Shown: positions 8,650-22,800, counted from the first letter of the stretch. The stretch is 54,472 bases of DNA from Collimonas silvisoli (GCF_018305005.1 NZ_JAGQEG010000035.1:1-54472); one strand, 5' to 3'. Numbers and translations are program-made. Notes: a model not told the origin generated them from the sequence alone.

Positions 8650-9345
8650 TTATCCGGGCCGGGTGCAGGCCATCAGATAGTTGACGCTGGTATCCTGGTT
8701 GAGCGAATAGATCTGAGTGAGCGGGTTGTAGTTCATGCCGCGCATGACATCGACCGTCAGTCCGGCGTTGCGGGCGAATTGCGCCAGTTCCGCCGGCGTG
8801 ATGAACTTGCCGTAGTCATGCGTGCCTTTGGGCAACATGCGCAACAGGTATTCGGCCGCCAGGACCGCCTGCAGATAAGCTTTCAGATTGCGGTTTATGG
8901 TGGAGAAAAACACTTGTCCGCCGGGTTTCACCAGCGTGGCGCAGGCGCGCACGATGGAGGCCGGATCTGGTACATGCTCCAGCATCTCCATGCAAGTCAC
9001 GACATCGAATTGCCCGGCTTCGCGGCTGGCCATTTCCTCAGCGGCAATTTTCTCATAACGGACATGAATGCCCGATTCCAGGCTATGCAGATCGGCCACC
9101 TTCAATGCTTTGTCGGACAGATCGATGCCGGCAACGGTAGCGCCTTTCCTAGCCATGGATTCTGCCAGGATGCCGCCGCCGCAGCCGATATCCAGCACAT
9201 TCCTGCCGGCCAGCGAGGCACGCGAATTGATCCACTCCAGGCGCAAGGGATTGATTTCATGCAGAGGGCGGAATTCGGATTCAGGGTCCCACCACCGGTG
9301 AGCCAGGTCGCTGAATTTCTTGAGTTCTGATGGGTCTGCGTTCAT
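8650..9345 (-). CDS. ubiG: ubiquinone biosynthesis O-methyltransferase UbiG
   Basis: This SAM-dependent methyltransferase carries out both O-methylations of the ubiquinone ring. The N-terminus has the UbiG signature [18 protein letters not shown] and INPLRLEWI. The SAM-binding motif I is [16 protein letters not shown] at about residues 50-65, and the family motif [12 protein letters not shown] follows. The C-terminal GMNYNPLT is also typical. The start could be 9345 or 9357; 9345 is preferred because it matches the family N-terminus, though neither has a strong ribosome site. It lies between ompA and gph. Confidence 0.95.
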   Translation of the reverse strand: MNADPSELKKFSDLAHRWWDPESEFRPLHEINPLRLEWINSRASLAGRNVLDIGCGGGILAESMARKGATVAGIDLSDKALKVADLHSLESGIHVRYEKIAAEEMASREAGQFDVVTCMEMLEHVPDPASIVRACATLVKPGGQVFFSTINRNLKAYLQAVLAAEYLLRMLPKGTHDYGKFITPAELAQFARNAGLTVDVMRGMNYNPLTQIYSLNQDTSVNYLMACTRPG

Positions 9346-9456
9346 AGGCTGAATCATAGCTGGAAAGTACGGTGTTGCGGTTTGTTACCTGATTAAAAAC
9401 CAGCGCCGAAAGTTTCCAGGTTGCCCGAAGTTTCTTGCGAGGTTTCTTATTTATGC

Positions 9457-9485
9457 GAAAAAAAACCCCGCCGAGGCGGGGTTTT
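9457..9485 (-). terminator. ompA terminator
   Basis: CCCCGCC pairs with GGCGGGG around a very short loop, flanked by A and T runs, just after the ompA stop codon. On the minus strand it ends the ompA transcript before ubiG, so ubiG needs its own promoter or read-through. Confidence 0.85.
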
Positions 9486-9502
9486 GATCGAGTTTGAATC
9501 GA

Positions 9503-10135
9503 TTACTTGTTTGTACCAACAACTTCGATTTCAACGCGACGGTTTTTAGCGCGGCCAGCAGCGGTCTTGTTATCAGCGACCGGTTGCGACTTGCCTTTAC
9601 CTTCGGTGTAAACACGGTTAGCTTCGACACCCTTGTGTACCAGGTATGCCTTAACAGCTTCAGCACGACGAACCGACAGTTTTTGGTTGTAAGCAACCGA
9701 ACCGACCGAGTCAGTATGGCCAACAGCGATGATGACTTCCAGGTTGATTGCGCCCAGTTTCGATGTCAGGTCATCCAGTTTTGCTTTGCCTTCTGGCTTC
9801 AGGACAGCTTTGTCGAAGTCAAAGAATGCGTCAGCAGCAAAAGTAACTTTTTGCGAAACTGGAGCTGGTGCTGGAGCAACTGGTGCTGGAGCTGGTGCAA
9901 CTGGAGCTGGTGCAGCTTGAGCGATTTCGCCGTCGCAACCTGGAACCGAGTCAGCTGGTGTCCAGTAGCCGGTGTGCCAGCACAGACCGTACGGGTCACG
10001 TGCGATTACACCACGTGCATCTTGCACGTAGGCACTGTTTGGAGTGTTTGCCTGGATATCTTTGATTTCCTGCGCGGAGGCAGAGAGTGCGACGACTGCG
10101 GACGCAGCGAAGACGAGTTTTGCTAATTTATTCAT
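9503..10135 (-). CDS. ompA: OmpA family outer membrane protein
   Basis: A 210-residue OmpA-domain protein. The signal peptide MNKLAKLVFAASAVVALSAS ends near residue 21. A short N-terminal part holds two cysteines (GLCWHTGYW and VPGCDGE), which may form a disulfide. A PAPAPV repeat linker of about 20 residues follows, then the C-terminal peptidoglycan-binding domain: FFDFDKAVLKPEG, GHTDSVGSVAYNQKLS and the closing NRRVEIEV. There is no eight-strand barrel, so this is the short Burkholderiales form. A strong ribosome site GAGAGGAG precedes the ATG, which fits high expression. It tethers the outer membrane to peptidoglycan. Confidence 0.92.
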   Translation of the reverse strand: MNKLAKLVFAASAVVALSASAQEIKDIQANTPNSAYVQDARGVIARDPYGLCWHTGYWTPADSVPGCDGEIAQAAPAPVAPAPAPVAPAPAPVSQKVTFAADAFFDFDKAVLKPEGKAKLDDLTSKLGAINLEVIIAVGHTDSVGSVAYNQKLSVRRAEAVKAYLVHKGVEANRVYTEGKGKSQPVADNKTAAGRAKNRRVEIEVVGTNK

Positions 10136-10414
10136 GTTTCTCCTCTCGGTTGAGATATCCGCAGATTAACTGCGCAACTAATATACGACATCAAAAATTG
10201 GATAGTACCACGTGGTTCAGGCCGTTACGTGTGGCATTGACCACACGCAATGAACTTGACCACCATTCTGCCACAGGCTTCAAGCGCTAGCGAAGGATGC
10301 CAAATGATCCAGCTCACGTTTTGCCTGCTTCGTTGTTTTCATACAACATAGCATTATGAAAACACCACCACGGGCGACATATTACATCGGCGCAAGGAAA
10401 CTATCTATTTTATT

Positions 10415-11101
10415 TTAATTTTCTTGCACTTTTATTATGGCTCTGCGATTTGGGCTGAGGCAACTAATGAGTTTTTTACGGTTCAGTTTGTTGCTGCAGC
10501 TCAATATCGGCTCGGATGCTCCGGCACCGGCAACCTCGATTTTGTTAGTGACGCCTTTGCTCTTCAAATAACTGGCGATATTGGCGGCGCGTTGCATTGA
10601 CAATTTTTGGTTATATTTCTCTGAGCCAAGGCGATCGGTATGGCCGGTTACTAATATATAGCCCGCGCCAGCGCAGCCGGTTAATTTAGCAATCACCTGC
10701 TGCTCAATACGCTGCTTGGCAGCATTCGTCAGTGTTGCTTTCCCGAAACTGAAATTCTGGTCGCTCGTCAGCGTTACGCTGCCATTGCACTGTGTGCTGA
10801 CAGTTGCCGGGGCGATTTCATTGCCTGCAATCGTCGGGTTTGCGACCAGAGCCGGTGCGCTGGCTTTCATTACCGGCGCCACCAGGGCGCCGTCGCAACC
10901 GGTAACGGCATCGTTCTGCTCCCAATAACCTGAGCGCCAGCACAAACCATCCTGGCTGCGCACAATCGGACCGCGTCCGTCTTGCAAATAAGCACTTTTT
11001 TCAGGGTTGGCCTGAACATCGGTGGTTTGGGCAAAACCGGAATTGGACGCAGAGCCGAGAGCCGAGCCTAATAACAGGCAGAGCGCAATTGAATAACGCA
11101 T
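10415..11101 (-). CDS. OmpA family protein, second paralogue
   Basis: This 228-residue paralogue of the neighbouring ompA product has the same plan. A signal peptide ends near FAQ (about residue 25). An N-terminal region with GLCWRSGYW and VTGCDGA matches the first copy, and the C-terminal OmpA domain has GHTDRLGSEKYNQKLS and SPNRRAIIKV. The Pro-Ala linker is replaced by an Ala/Val/Pro stretch, and extra cysteines occur in the OmpA domain (STQC, TGCAGAG, LSCSNK, ISCLSP). AGGAAA precedes the start by about 8 bases. The tandem arrangement and shared cysteine motifs point to a gene duplication followed by divergence. Confidence 0.88.
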   Translation of the reverse strand: MRYSIALCLLLGSALGSASNSGFAQTTDVQANPEKSAYLQDGRGPIVRSQDGLCWRSGYWEQNDAVTGCDGALVAPVMKASAPALVANPTIAGNEIAPATVSTQCNGSVTLTSDQNFSFGKATLTNAAKQRIEQQVIAKLTGCAGAGYILVTGHTDRLGSEKYNQKLSMQRAANIASYLKSKGVTNKIEVAGAGASEPILSCSNKLNRKKLISCLSPNRRAIIKVQEN

Positions 11102-11404
11102 GAATTATTTCCTGAGAGAAATGGTGGCGGCGGGATTGTTTTTAAAATCGCCTGATTGCCGGGCAAGGCGGCATTTAAACATATTTTTTTCCGGCAAGCC
11201 GGTTTTCGGCCTTGGCACAGAGGATTTCGTCTCGCCTCTGAAAAGCCGGAACAGGCCTCCCCGCGTGCTAAAATCATACGTCTTATTATCAGCGTTCCGA
11301 GCAGCATTCGACTAGGCGTCGGTATTGCAACTCTGAATGCTGGTTTATACCGGATATAGATATCTGTGATCGATCAACCCAAGTAAAGACTCGCCGACTC
11401 GCTA
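11102..11404. other. divergent intergenic region before gyrA
   Basis: About 300 bases lie between the second OmpA gene (minus) and gyrA (plus). No ORF with coding features is evident. It should hold both divergent promoters, but no pair of boxes stands out by eye. Confidence 0.5.
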
Positions 11405-14068
<2,664 letters not shown>

Positions 14069-14088
14069 AGAAGGTGCCAAAAAGTGTT

Positions 14089-14114
14089 GCGTCCTGGCTT
14101 GCAAGCCGGGACGC
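14089..14114. other. perfect hairpin after gyrA
   Basis: GCGTCC pairs with GGACGC, extended inward by GGCTT and AAGCC around a two-base centre. No T run follows, so it is not a standard rho-independent terminator. It may stabilise the gyrA mRNA end or act as a weak pause. Confidence 0.5.
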
Positions 14115-14206
14115 GCGAGATCCTGGGTTTAAACACTAGTAACAACACCGTAACGCCATCTGTTGGTTCGTAATCAATCTCGGTTTTTTATCTGACGACA
14201 TTCATC

Positions 14207-15307
14207 ATGCCTATCTATAATTTTTCTGCCGGCCCCGCTGTGTTACCGCAAGAGGTGCTGCAGCAAGCTGCCGCCGAAATGCTGGATTGGGAGGGCAGCG
14301 GCATGTCCGTGATGGAAATGAGTCATCGTGGCAAAGAGTTCATGTCGATTCTGGCGGCGGCCCAGCACGATTTCCGCGAGTTGTTTGCAGTCCCCGCCAA
14401 CTACAAGCTGCTGTTCATGCAAGGCGGCGCGATTGCCGAGAACGCGATTATTCCGCTCAACCTGCTTGGCCGCAAGAGCCAGCCGGCGACCAGCGATTAC
14501 ATCAATACCGGCTCGTGGTCGACCAAGTCGCTGAAGGAAGCGCGGCGCTATGGCAACGTCAATGTCGCCGCTTCTTCCGAGGACAGTCATTTCGCGCAAA
14601 TTCCCGAGCGCGATAGCTGGCAGTTATCCAAAGATCCGGCTTACGTCCATATCTGCACTAATGAAACCATTGACGGCGTCGAATATCAGTTCACGCCCGA
14701 CATCGCAGCTGAAACCAATGATGCACCGCTGGTGGCCGACATGTCGTCGCACATCTTGTCGCGCGTGGTGGACGTCTCCAAATACGGCGTGATCTATGGC
14801 GGTGCGCAAAAGAATATCGGCCCGGCCGGATTGACTTTGGTGGTGGTGCGCGAAGATTTGCTCGGCTACGCCTTGCCGGCTTGTCCTTCCGCATTCAACT
14901 GGAAAATCGTGGCCGACAACGATTCGATGTACAACACGCCGCCGACCTATGCGATCTATATCGCCGGACTGGTGTTCCAATGGCTCAAGAAGCAGGGCGG
15001 CGTCGCCGTGATGGAGCAGCGCAATATCGCCAAGGCAGCGCTGCTGTATGACTATCTGGATTCCACCGATTTCTATCGGACCAAAATCGCCAGCAACAGC
15101 CGCTCGCGCATGAACGTGCCATTCTTCCTCGCTGATGAAGCGCTGAACGAAGCGTTCCTGGCAGGCGCCAAAGAAAACGGTTTGTTGCAATTGAAGGGGC
15201 ATAAGTCGGTCGGCGGCATGCGCGCCTCGATCTACAACGCGATGCCTTTGGCCGGCGTACAGGCCTTGGTGGCGTACATGAAAGAATTCGAAAAGCAGCG
15301 CGCTTAG
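14207..15307 (+). CDS. serC: phosphoserine aminotransferase
   Basis: This 366-residue PLP enzyme turns 3-phosphohydroxypyruvate into phosphoserine and also acts in pyridoxal phosphate synthesis. The N-terminus [19 protein letters not shown] is the SerC signature. The PLP-binding lysine is Lys202 in [13 protein letters not shown]. The phosphate-binding MQGGA (residues 71-75) and the C-terminal [16 protein letters not shown] are present. Length is standard. It is the first gene after gyrA, 138 bases on, and leads the serC-pheA-hisC-tyrA-aroA group. Confidence 0.98.
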   Translation: MPIYNFSAGPAVLPQEVLQQAAAEMLDWEGSGMSVMEMSHRGKEFMSILAAAQHDFRELFAVPANYKLLFMQGGAIAENAIIPLNLLGRKSQPATSDYINTGSWSTKSLKEARRYGNVNVAASSEDSHFAQIPERDSWQLSKDPAYVHICTNETIDGVEYQFTPDIAAETNDAPLVADMSSHILSRVVDVSKYGVIYGGAQKNIGPAGLTLVVVREDLLGYALPACPSAFNWKIVADNDSMYNTPPTYAIYIAGLVFQWLKKQGGVAVMEQRNIAKAALLYDYLDSTDFYRTKIASNSRSRMNVPFFLADEALNEAFLAGAKENGLLQLKGHKSVGGMRASIYNAMPLAGVQALVAYMKEFEKQRA

Positions 15308-15364
15308 CCTTAGCGATGATTTGCTTAGCCAAGTAAGAGAACCAGAGATAGAAACACAGTTAAC

Positions 15365-16438
15365 ATGAGCGAAGATAAACTCCTCCCCCTGCGTCAGCAG
15401 ATCGATGCGATTGATGCCGAAATCCTGGCCTTGTTGAATCGTCGCGCCCAAATTGCGCAGGAAGTCGGGCACGTCAAGGCCGAGACCAATGCGCCGGTGT
15501 TCCGCCCTGAGCGCGAGGCGCAAGTCTTGCTCAAGGTTGCCGAGCGCAATCCCGGACCGCTGCAAGGCAGCGATGTGCAAACCATTTTCCGTGAAGTGAT
15601 GTCGGCCTGCCGCGCTCTTGAAAAGCGAGTCACGGTAGCCTATCTTGGTCCGGCCGGCACTTTTAGCGAGCAGGCGGTGTACCAGCAATTCGGCCATGCG
15701 GTGGAAGGCCTGGCTTGTGTGTCGATCGATGAAGTGTTCCGCGCGGCAGAAGCCGGCACTGCGGATTTCGGCGTGGTGCCGATCGAAAATTCATCCGAAG
15801 GCGTGATCAATCGCACTCTCGATTTACTGTTGCAGACCACGCTCAATATCAGTGGCGAAGTATCAATCCCGGTGCATCACAGCCTGATGAGCAAGGATGG
15901 CAGCATGGACGCTGTCACCCGCATTTGCGCGCACTCGCAAGCGCTGGCGCAATGCAACGCCTGGCTCAACCAGCATTACCCGAACATTGAACGGCAGGCG
16001 GTCGCTTCCAATGCCGAAGCGGCGCGCATGGCCAGCGAAAATGTCACGGTGGCCGGGATTGCCGGCGAGATCGCCGCGGAAAAATACGGTTTGCAAATTG
16101 TCAGCGCCCATATCCAGGACGATCCGCACAATCGCACCCGCTTTGCCGTAATCGGCCGCTTGAAAAACGGCGCCAGCGGCAAGGACCAGACTTCGCTGGT
16201 GTTGTCGGTAGCGAACAAGGCTGGCGCGGTATACAAGTTGCTGGCGCCGCTCGCCAAGCACGGCGTGTCGATGACGCGTTTCGAGTCGCGGCCTGCGCGC
16301 ATGGGCGCGTGGGAATATTATTTCTATGTCGACGTCGAGGGCCATGCGGACGACGACAAGGTCGCCAAGGCGCTGGCGGAATTGCAACAGAACGCCGCGT
16401 TCTACAAGCTGCTGGGATCGTATCCTCGCAGTTTTTAA
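15365..16438 (+). CDS. pheA: P-protein: chorismate mutase / prephenate dehydratase
   Basis: A 357-residue fusion enzyme for the two steps from chorismate to phenylpyruvate. The chorismate mutase domain covers about residues 1-90 (LRQQIDAIDAEILALLNRRA). The prephenate dehydratase domain runs from about 93 to 275, with YLGPAGTFSEQA, VPIENSSEGVINRT and the catalytic Thr-Arg-Phe motif in HNRTRFAVIG. The C-terminal ACT domain has the phenylalanine-sensing ESRP motif (TRFESRPARMG), so feedback inhibition by Phe is expected. It lies 57 bases after serC. Confidence 0.97.
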   Translation: MSEDKLLPLRQQIDAIDAEILALLNRRAQIAQEVGHVKAETNAPVFRPEREAQVLLKVAERNPGPLQGSDVQTIFREVMSACRALEKRVTVAYLGPAGTFSEQAVYQQFGHAVEGLACVSIDEVFRAAEAGTADFGVVPIENSSEGVINRTLDLLLQTTLNISGEVSIPVHHSLMSKDGSMDAVTRICAHSQALAQCNAWLNQHYPNIERQAVASNAEAARMASENVTVAGIAGEIAAEKYGLQIVSAHIQDDPHNRTRFAVIGRLKNGASGKDQTSLVLSVANKAGAVYKLLAPLAKHGVSMTRFESRPARMGAWEYYFYVDVEGHADDDKVAKALAELQQNAAFYKLLGSYPRSF

Positions 16439-16500
16439 GCAGGCATCTACATCAATATTTCGCAATATTTGATTTTAATAATTTGTTCTGAAAGCAGACA

Positions 16501-17607
16501 ATGTCAATTAAATTTGGTCCAGAATATGTGCGTGCTATCGCCCCATATCAAGGCGGCAAGCCGATTGCAGAAGTGGCGCGCGAGTTCGGCCTGGACGAAG
16601 CCAAGATCATCAAGCTGGCGTCCAACGAAAATCCGCTAGGCATGCCGGAATCCGCCCAGCTGGCAATGCAAAAGGCGGTGGCCGATATCGGCCGTTATCC
16701 GGATGCCAACGGCTTTGAGTTGAAAGCAGCAATCACCGCCAAGTACGATGTGCCGGCGGAGTGGATTACGCTTGGCAACGGCAGCAACGATATTCTCGAA
16801 TTGGCTACCCACGCTTTCGTGCAAGCGGGGCAAGCCGCCATGTATGCGGAATACTCTTTTGTGGTGTATGCGCTGGCTACCCAAGCTGTCGGCGCCCGCG
16901 CCATCGTGGTCAAGGCTAAGGATTACGGCCACGACCTGGAGGCGATGGCAGCCGCCATCACCGACGATACCAAGCTGATTTTCATCGCCAATCCGAATAA
17001 TCCTACCGGCAGCTTCGTACCGGCTGCTGAGCTTGAGGCTTTCCTGGCCCGGGTGCCGGCGCAGATCGTGGTGGTGCTGGATGAAGCTTACAACGAATAC
17101 CTGCCGCCGGAACTGCAATACGAATCGATTGCCTGGGTCCGCAAATATCCTAACTTGCTGGTTTCGCGCACCATGTCGAAAGCTTACGGTCTGGCCGGCT
17201 TGCGCATTGGCTTCGGCATCGCCCAGCCGGCGATCACCGATTTGCTGAACCGGATTCGCCAGCCGTTTAACGTCAATTCCTTGGCGCAGGCAGCCGCCGT
17301 GGCCGCCTTGAACGATACGGCTTTTCTGCAGCGTAGCGCACAGCTGAATCGTGACGGCTATAAGCAGCTGACACAGACCTTCGACGAAATGGGTTTGGAA
17401 TATGTGCCGTCGTTCGGTAATTTCGTGATGGTCAAAGTCGGCGAGGATGAAGCTGCCGGCGCTCGGGTCAATCTGGCGTTGTTGAAGCAGGGCATCATTG
17501 TGCGGCCAGTCGCCAACTACGGCCTGCCGCAGTGGCTGCGAGTCACCATCGGTTTGCCAAATGAAAACGCGGCCTTCATCGATGCGCTGAAAAAGCTGCT
17601 GAGCTGA
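16501..17607 (+). CDS. hisC: histidinol-phosphate / aromatic aminotransferase
   Basis: A 368-residue class I/II PLP aminotransferase of the HisC2 type. Motifs are LASNENPLGMPE (residues 39-50), NPNNPTG (164-170), VVLDEAYNEY (191-200) and the PLP lysine Lys227 in SRTMSKAYGLAGLRIG. Placed between pheA and tyrA, it probably transaminates phenylpyruvate and 4-hydroxyphenylpyruvate as well as imidazole-acetol phosphate. This second role is inferred from position. Confidence 0.93.
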   Translation: MSIKFGPEYVRAIAPYQGGKPIAEVAREFGLDEAKIIKLASNENPLGMPESAQLAMQKAVADIGRYPDANGFELKAAITAKYDVPAEWITLGNGSNDILELATHAFVQAGQAAMYAEYSFVVYALATQAVGARAIVVKAKDYGHDLEAMAAAITDDTKLIFIANPNNPTGSFVPAAELEAFLARVPAQIVVVLDEAYNEYLPPELQYESIAWVRKYPNLLVSRTMSKAYGLAGLRIGFGIAQPAITDLLNRIRQPFNVNSLAQAAAVAALNDTAFLQRSAQLNRDGYKQLTQTFDEMGLEYVPSFGNFVMVKVGEDEAAGARVNLALLKQGIIVRPVANYGLPQWLRVTIGLPNENAAFIDALKKLLS

Positions 17608-17649
17608 CGTTAACTCTGGTTTCGATTAATTTTTATTAAAGCGTCATTC

Positions 17650-18549
17650 GTGTTCAAGAAAATCGCAATATTCGGCGTAGGACTGATCGGCGGTTCTTTT
17701 GCCCTGGCGTTGAAAAAGGCCGACGCGGTGGAACAGCTGGTCGGAGTCGGCCGTCAGCTCTCGACCTTGCAGCGCGCCCGGGAATTGGGAATTATCGACA
17801 GCATCGCCAGCACCGTGGCCGACGCCGTCGCCGGCGCTGACCTGATCCTGATCGCGGCGCCGGTGGCGCAGACCGGCGCTATCCTGGCCGGCATCCGGCC
17901 GCATCTGCAGGCAGGCACTATCGTTACCGACGCCGGCAGCACCAAATCCGATGTGGTGCAAGCAGCGCGTGCAGCGCTGGGCGACAAGATTGCCCAGTTT
18001 GTGCCAGGGCATCCGATCGCCGGCCGTGAGCAGAATGGCCCCGAAGCGGCGTTGGCCGATCTGTATGTCGGCAAGAAAGTGGTGCTGGCGCCGTTGCCGG
18101 AAAATGCCGAGCAGGATGTCGCCAGGGTCGCCGCCGCATGGCAGCAGTGCGGCGCGTTGATACATCGTCTGTCGCCGCAGCAGCATGATGCCGTGTTTGC
18201 CGCGGTCAGCCATTTGCCGCATGTGCTGGCGTATGCATTGGTGGACGATATTGCCAACAAACCGCATGCCGCTTCGCTATTTCAATACGCCGCCAGCGGC
18301 TTTCGCGATTTCACGCGGATCGCCGGATCATCGCCGGAAATGTGGCGCGATATTTCATTGGCAAACCAGAGCGCCTTGTTGAGTGAACTAGATGCTTATC
18401 TGCTGCAACTGACGCGCTTGCGCGGCTTGCTGGCTGCCGGCGACGGCCCTGCGCTGGAAGCCATCTATAGCAATGCGCAACAGGCCAGGCACAACTGGAT
18501 CAGCACCATCGAGGCGGCGGAACAACAGAATAAGGAAGGTGGCGATTAA
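17650..18549 (+). CDS. tyrA: prephenate dehydrogenase
   Basis: A 299-residue NAD(P)-dependent enzyme making 4-hydroxyphenylpyruvate for tyrosine synthesis. The nucleotide-binding loop is GVGLIGGS (residues 9-16). The substrate-binding motif [12 protein letters not shown] and the helix with [17 protein letters not shown] are typical. It has no chorismate mutase or ACT domain. The start is a GTG with the family N-terminus [10 protein letters not shown]. The last base of its stop codon is the first base of the aroA ATG, which indicates translational coupling. Confidence 0.95.
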   Translation: MFKKIAIFGVGLIGGSFALALKKADAVEQLVGVGRQLSTLQRARELGIIDSIASTVADAVAGADLILIAAPVAQTGAILAGIRPHLQAGTIVTDAGSTKSDVVQAARAALGDKIAQFVPGHPIAGREQNGPEAALADLYVGKKVVLAPLPENAEQDVARVAAAWQQCGALIHRLSPQQHDAVFAAVSHLPHVLAYALVDDIANKPHAASLFQYAASGFRDFTRIAGSSPEMWRDISLANQSALLSELDAYLLQLTRLRGLLAAGDGPALEAIYSNAQQARHNWISTIEAAEQQNKEGGD

Positions 18550-19889
18550 TGAGTACGCAACGCAAGCAACATTATCCCAAGTACATCGATTTGCATCCGG
18601 TAGCGAGGGTGCAAGGGGCAGTCCGGCTGCCCGGCTCCAAGAGTATTTCCAACCGCACCTTGTTGCTGGCGGCGCTGGCCAACGGCAGCACGCAGATTCT
18701 TGATTTGCTGGCATCCGACGATACGCTGGTCATGCTGATGGCGCTCAAACAATTGGGCGTGGTCTGGGAGCAGGCGGAAGGTACCCAGACTTATACGGTG
18801 CAGGGCAGCGGCGGCAGTTTTCCGGTGCATCAGGCCGATCTGTTCATGGGCAATGCCGGCACCGCAATTCGTCCGCTGACCGCAGCCTTGGCGGCAATGG
18901 GCGGCGACTATACCTTGCATGGCGTGGCGCGCATGCACGAGCGGCCGATCGGCGATCTGGTCGACGCCTTGAATGCCGTCGGTACCCGGATCGCCTATAC
19001 CGGCGTTGCCGGTTATCCGCCATTGCATATCCAGCGCGGCCAGTTGCATAGCCAGCGCATGCAGGTGCGTGGCAACGTATCGAGCCAGTTCCTGACCGCC
19101 TTGTTGATGGCTGCGCCATTGATGGCCAAGCACGATGCCGTCACGATCGAGGTGATCGGCGAATTGATTTCCAAGCCTTACATTGAAATTACCCTGAACC
19201 TGATGCAGCGTTTCGGCGTGACAGTCGAGCGCGATGGCTGGCAATCGTTCACGGTCGTCGCCGGCCAGCAATACCAAAGCCCCAAGATCATCCATGTCGA
19301 AGGCGATGCTTCGTCGGCCTCCTATTTCCTGGCGGCCGGCGCGATTGCGGGCGGCCCGTTGCGGGTCGAAGGCGTTGGCAAAAACAGCATCCAGGGCGAT
19401 GTCCGTTTTGTCGAAGCCTTGCAACAGATGGGGGCCACCATCACGCTGGGCGACAACTGGATTGAAGCGTCCTCAAGCGGTGTGTTAAAAGCCATCGACG
19501 CCGACTTCAACCATATTCCGGATGCTGCGATGACAATCGCGGTCGCGGCGCTCTACGCCGACGGCCCCAGCACCTTGCGCAATATCGCCAGCTGGCGCGT
19601 CAAGGAAACCGACCGGCTCAGCGCCATGGCGACCGAGTTGCGCAAACTGGGCGCGATCATCGAAGAGGGCAGCGACTACCTGCGCGTGACGCCGCCGTCG
19701 CAACTGCAAGCGGCGACTATCGATACCTATGACGACCATCGCATGGCGATGTGTTTTTCGCTGGCTTCGCTGGATGGCGCTGCGTTGCGCGGCACTACGG
19801 TGCGCATCAATGATCCGCAATGCGTCGCCAAAACCTTCCCCGATTATTTCACCGTGTTCGCGCAAATCGCCGAGCAGACTGTAGGGTAG
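18549..19889 (+). CDS. aroA: 3-phosphoshikimate 1-carboxyvinyltransferase (EPSP synthase)
   Basis: A 446-residue enzyme of the shikimate pathway that joins PEP to shikimate-3-phosphate. Motifs are [20 protein letters not shown] (near 24-43), [15 protein letters not shown] (near 101-115) and [13 protein letters not shown] near the C-terminus. The GNAGTAxRP form points to the glyphosate-sensitive class I type. It overlaps tyrA by one base in TAATG. Downstream, only 10 bases separate it from the helicase gene rather than from cmk. Confidence 0.97.
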   Translation: MSTQRKQHYPKYIDLHPVARVQGAVRLPGSKSISNRTLLLAALANGSTQILDLLASDDTLVMLMALKQLGVVWEQAEGTQTYTVQGSGGSFPVHQADLFMGNAGTAIRPLTAALAAMGGDYTLHGVARMHERPIGDLVDALNAVGTRIAYTGVAGYPPLHIQRGQLHSQRMQVRGNVSSQFLTALLMAAPLMAKHDAVTIEVIGELISKPYIEITLNLMQRFGVTVERDGWQSFTVVAGQQYQSPKIIHVEGDASSASYFLAAGAIAGGPLRVEGVGKNSIQGDVRFVEALQQMGATITLGDNWIEASSSGVLKAIDADFNHIPDAAMTIAVAALYADGPSTLRNIASWRVKETDRLSAMATELRKLGAIIEEGSDYLRVTPPSQLQAATIDTYDDHRMAMCFSLASLDGAALRGTTVRINDPQCVAKTFPDYFTVFAQIAEQTVG

Positions 19890-19899
19890 CGGGCCGCGC

Positions 19900-22800
19900 A
19901 TGAATTTGACACTTGCCGATGTGCGCGACGTGTTGCACCAGGCAACCTATGATCGCGGTCAGGAATACGTCCGCCAGCGGCGCGTGCTGGCCGTTGAGCA
20001 GGATGGCGACGTTCTCAACGCAAGGGTTCAGGGTAGCGGCAGCAACATCTATCAACAGGAAATCACGCTGTCCGTATTTCGCGATACGCCGGACATCGAT
20101 AGCGTCTGTTCCTGCCCGGTCGGATCCAATTGCAAGCACGTGGCGGCGGCCTTGATTGAATATCTGCAGCGGCCGTCCACGGATCAGCTGGCGGTCCCTG
20201 TCGACGAGCTCTCATTGCCGCAACCGGCCGCTCCGGCAAAGCCTGCACTCGCACCAAAATCCAATCTGACGCCAGTGCTGGCACGGCCGATGGAGGCCTG
20301 GCTGACACGGGTTGAAAGCGAAATCGCAGTGGCCGGATCGGCTCCGGCGCAGCCGTCCGGATTGCGCCAGAAAGCTGCCACGCACCAGGTATTGTTTGTA
20401 CTGTCCGCTGCGTATAACGGCAAGAAAGCCGTGCTGCATTTATGCAAGGCGCAGCAGCGTCCGAACGGCCAGTTTCTGTCAGCGCAGCCGGCCACTGATG
20501 TGCCGCGCTTGCTGTCGGACCCCGCCGTATTCGTGCGCCCGGAAGATCGTGATCTGATTGGCTTGTTCGTTGCCCAAAATGACGGCAACCATGCGCAGCA
20601 TGCGGCCTGTGAATTGAGCGGCAAACTTGGCGCGCAATTGCTGCGTGCTTTATTGCAGCAGCAGCGTTTGCTGTGGGCCAATTCCCTGGCCGACCTGGCC
20701 AAGGGCACCGCCTATCCTTTGCAGCTTGCCGCTACGCGTTGCGCCAGCCTGGCTTGGCATGAAGCGGTGGACGACAGCCGCGACGCTGCGCGCGACAGGT
20801 GGCAACTGGGCTGGCAATTCGAAGCGGAGCCAGAGGCCGACGCCGAGATCAAATCCAGCTACACACGGAAAAATCTCGATTACCTGCTGCCGACCGAGCC
20901 GCCCTGGTACGTGGATAATCTGTCGTGTGGAGAGCTGCTGCTGCCGCATCTCGACACCAGGATTTCCAGCAAGGCGCTCAACGATCTGGTGATACAAGCC
21001 CCTTTGCTGGATCCAGATGACCGCTTGACTGTCGCCCAGCAATTGCTGAGCCAGGGTTTGAACGATGTAATCCCGTTCCCGCCGCAAGTGCCGCAGACGA
21101 TTCGCAAGAATATTGCGCCGCAGCCCTTGCTGGTCCTGGGAAGTTTGCCCAGCGTTAGCAATCCGCTGATGCAGGATTTCGCCGAACTGCATTTTCGCTA
21201 CGACGGTGAAATCGTCTCGACCCAGTTTACGCCGGCGCTGAGCCGCAACACGCCGGCCGGTATCGAACAGATCGTGCGGAACCAGGAAGCCGAGAGCGCT
21301 TTCAAGCAGGCATTGATGATGCTCGGCATGCAGCCTCTGCAGGGTACGCAACATCCCCTGGCGATGATGCCCGGCATGTTCATGCAGCCGGACCAGGCAT
21401 CGTGGTTGCGCTTTGCCAAAGAGGGTTTGCCAAGCCTGGCAGCGCAAGGCTGGCAGATCGATAAGCGTGCCGAATACCGTTTCGATGTGGTCGCGGTCGA
21501 AGACTGGTATGCCGAGATTGACGAGGCAGTCGATCAACCAGCCAACACGTCGTTCGATCTTGAGTTAGGGATCGTGGTCAATCATCAGCGCGTGCCCTTG
21601 CTGCCTTTGCTGGTCGATCTGATCCGCCAGGCTCCTCAGGATTTCGATCCGCGCAACATGGCTCAGCGCGACGATCAGGACGAGTTGCTGGTGCGCCTGT
21701 CCGACGGCGTTCATGTTGCCATGCCCTGGGGCCGGATCAAGCCGATCCTGAACACCTTGGGTGAGCTGTATTTCGCGGAAAAATCGGATGGCCCGGTGCG
21801 TTTGTCTGCGCTCGACGCCGCCCGCCTCGCGGAGCTGGATGCCGGCGCCAAGTTGCGCTGGGTAGGCGGCGATCGCCTGCGCAGCATGGGGCAGAAACTC
21901 CACACGTTTGGCGGCGTCAGGAAGATTGCCGCACCGGCTGGACTGCAAGCGACATTGCGCGATTATCAGCTGGACGGCCTGGCGTGGATGCAGTTTCTGC
22001 GCGAATACGACCTGGCTGGCGTCCTGGCCGACGATATGGGTTTGGGCAAGACGGTACAGACCCTGGCGCATATCCTGGTTGAAAAACAAAGTGGGCGCCT
22101 GACTGCGCCGGCGCTGGTGATCGCGCCCACCAGCCTGATGGATAACTGGCAGCAGGAAGCGGTGCGTTTCGCGCCCGAACTGCGTGTGCTGGTGCTGCAG
22201 GGAAAGCAGCGGCTGGAACAGTTCGAGCAGATCGCCCAGTTCGACCTGGTGCTGACCACGTATGCCCTGCTGCCGCGCGATGAAGAGCGCTGGCGCCAGC
22301 ATGTCTTTCATTTACTGATTCTGGATGAAGCGCATTACATCAAGAATCCTCGTTCCAAGGTGGCGCAAAGCGCGGCCTTGCTGAACGCACGCCATCGCCT
22401 CTGCCTCACCGGCACGCCGGTGGAAAATCATCTGGGCGAGTTGTGGGCGCAATTTCATTTCTTGCTGCCGGGTTTGCTTGGCGATGAAAAAACCTTCAAC
22501 CGCGATTTCCGGCAGCCGATCGAAAAACAGGGTGACGCTACCCGACGCACACTGTTAAGTCGCCGCATCAAGCCCTTCCTGCTGCGCAGAACCAAAGACA
22601 AGGTGGCCAAGGAGCTGCCGCCGAAAACCGAGATGCTGCGCTCCGTGGCACTGAGCGGGGCGCAACGCGACCTGTATGAAAACGTCCGTCTGGTGATGGA
22701 TAAAAAGGTGCGCGAAGAAGTCGCCAAGAAAGGCGTCGCGCGCAGCCATATCGTGATCCTCGAAGCCTTGCTGAAATTGCGCCAGGCTTGCTGCGATCCG

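Noticed and set aside
14624-15697. Minus-strand ORF across serC and pheA
   Set aside because: It runs over two certain genes and their spacer and has no recognisable domain or ribosome site.
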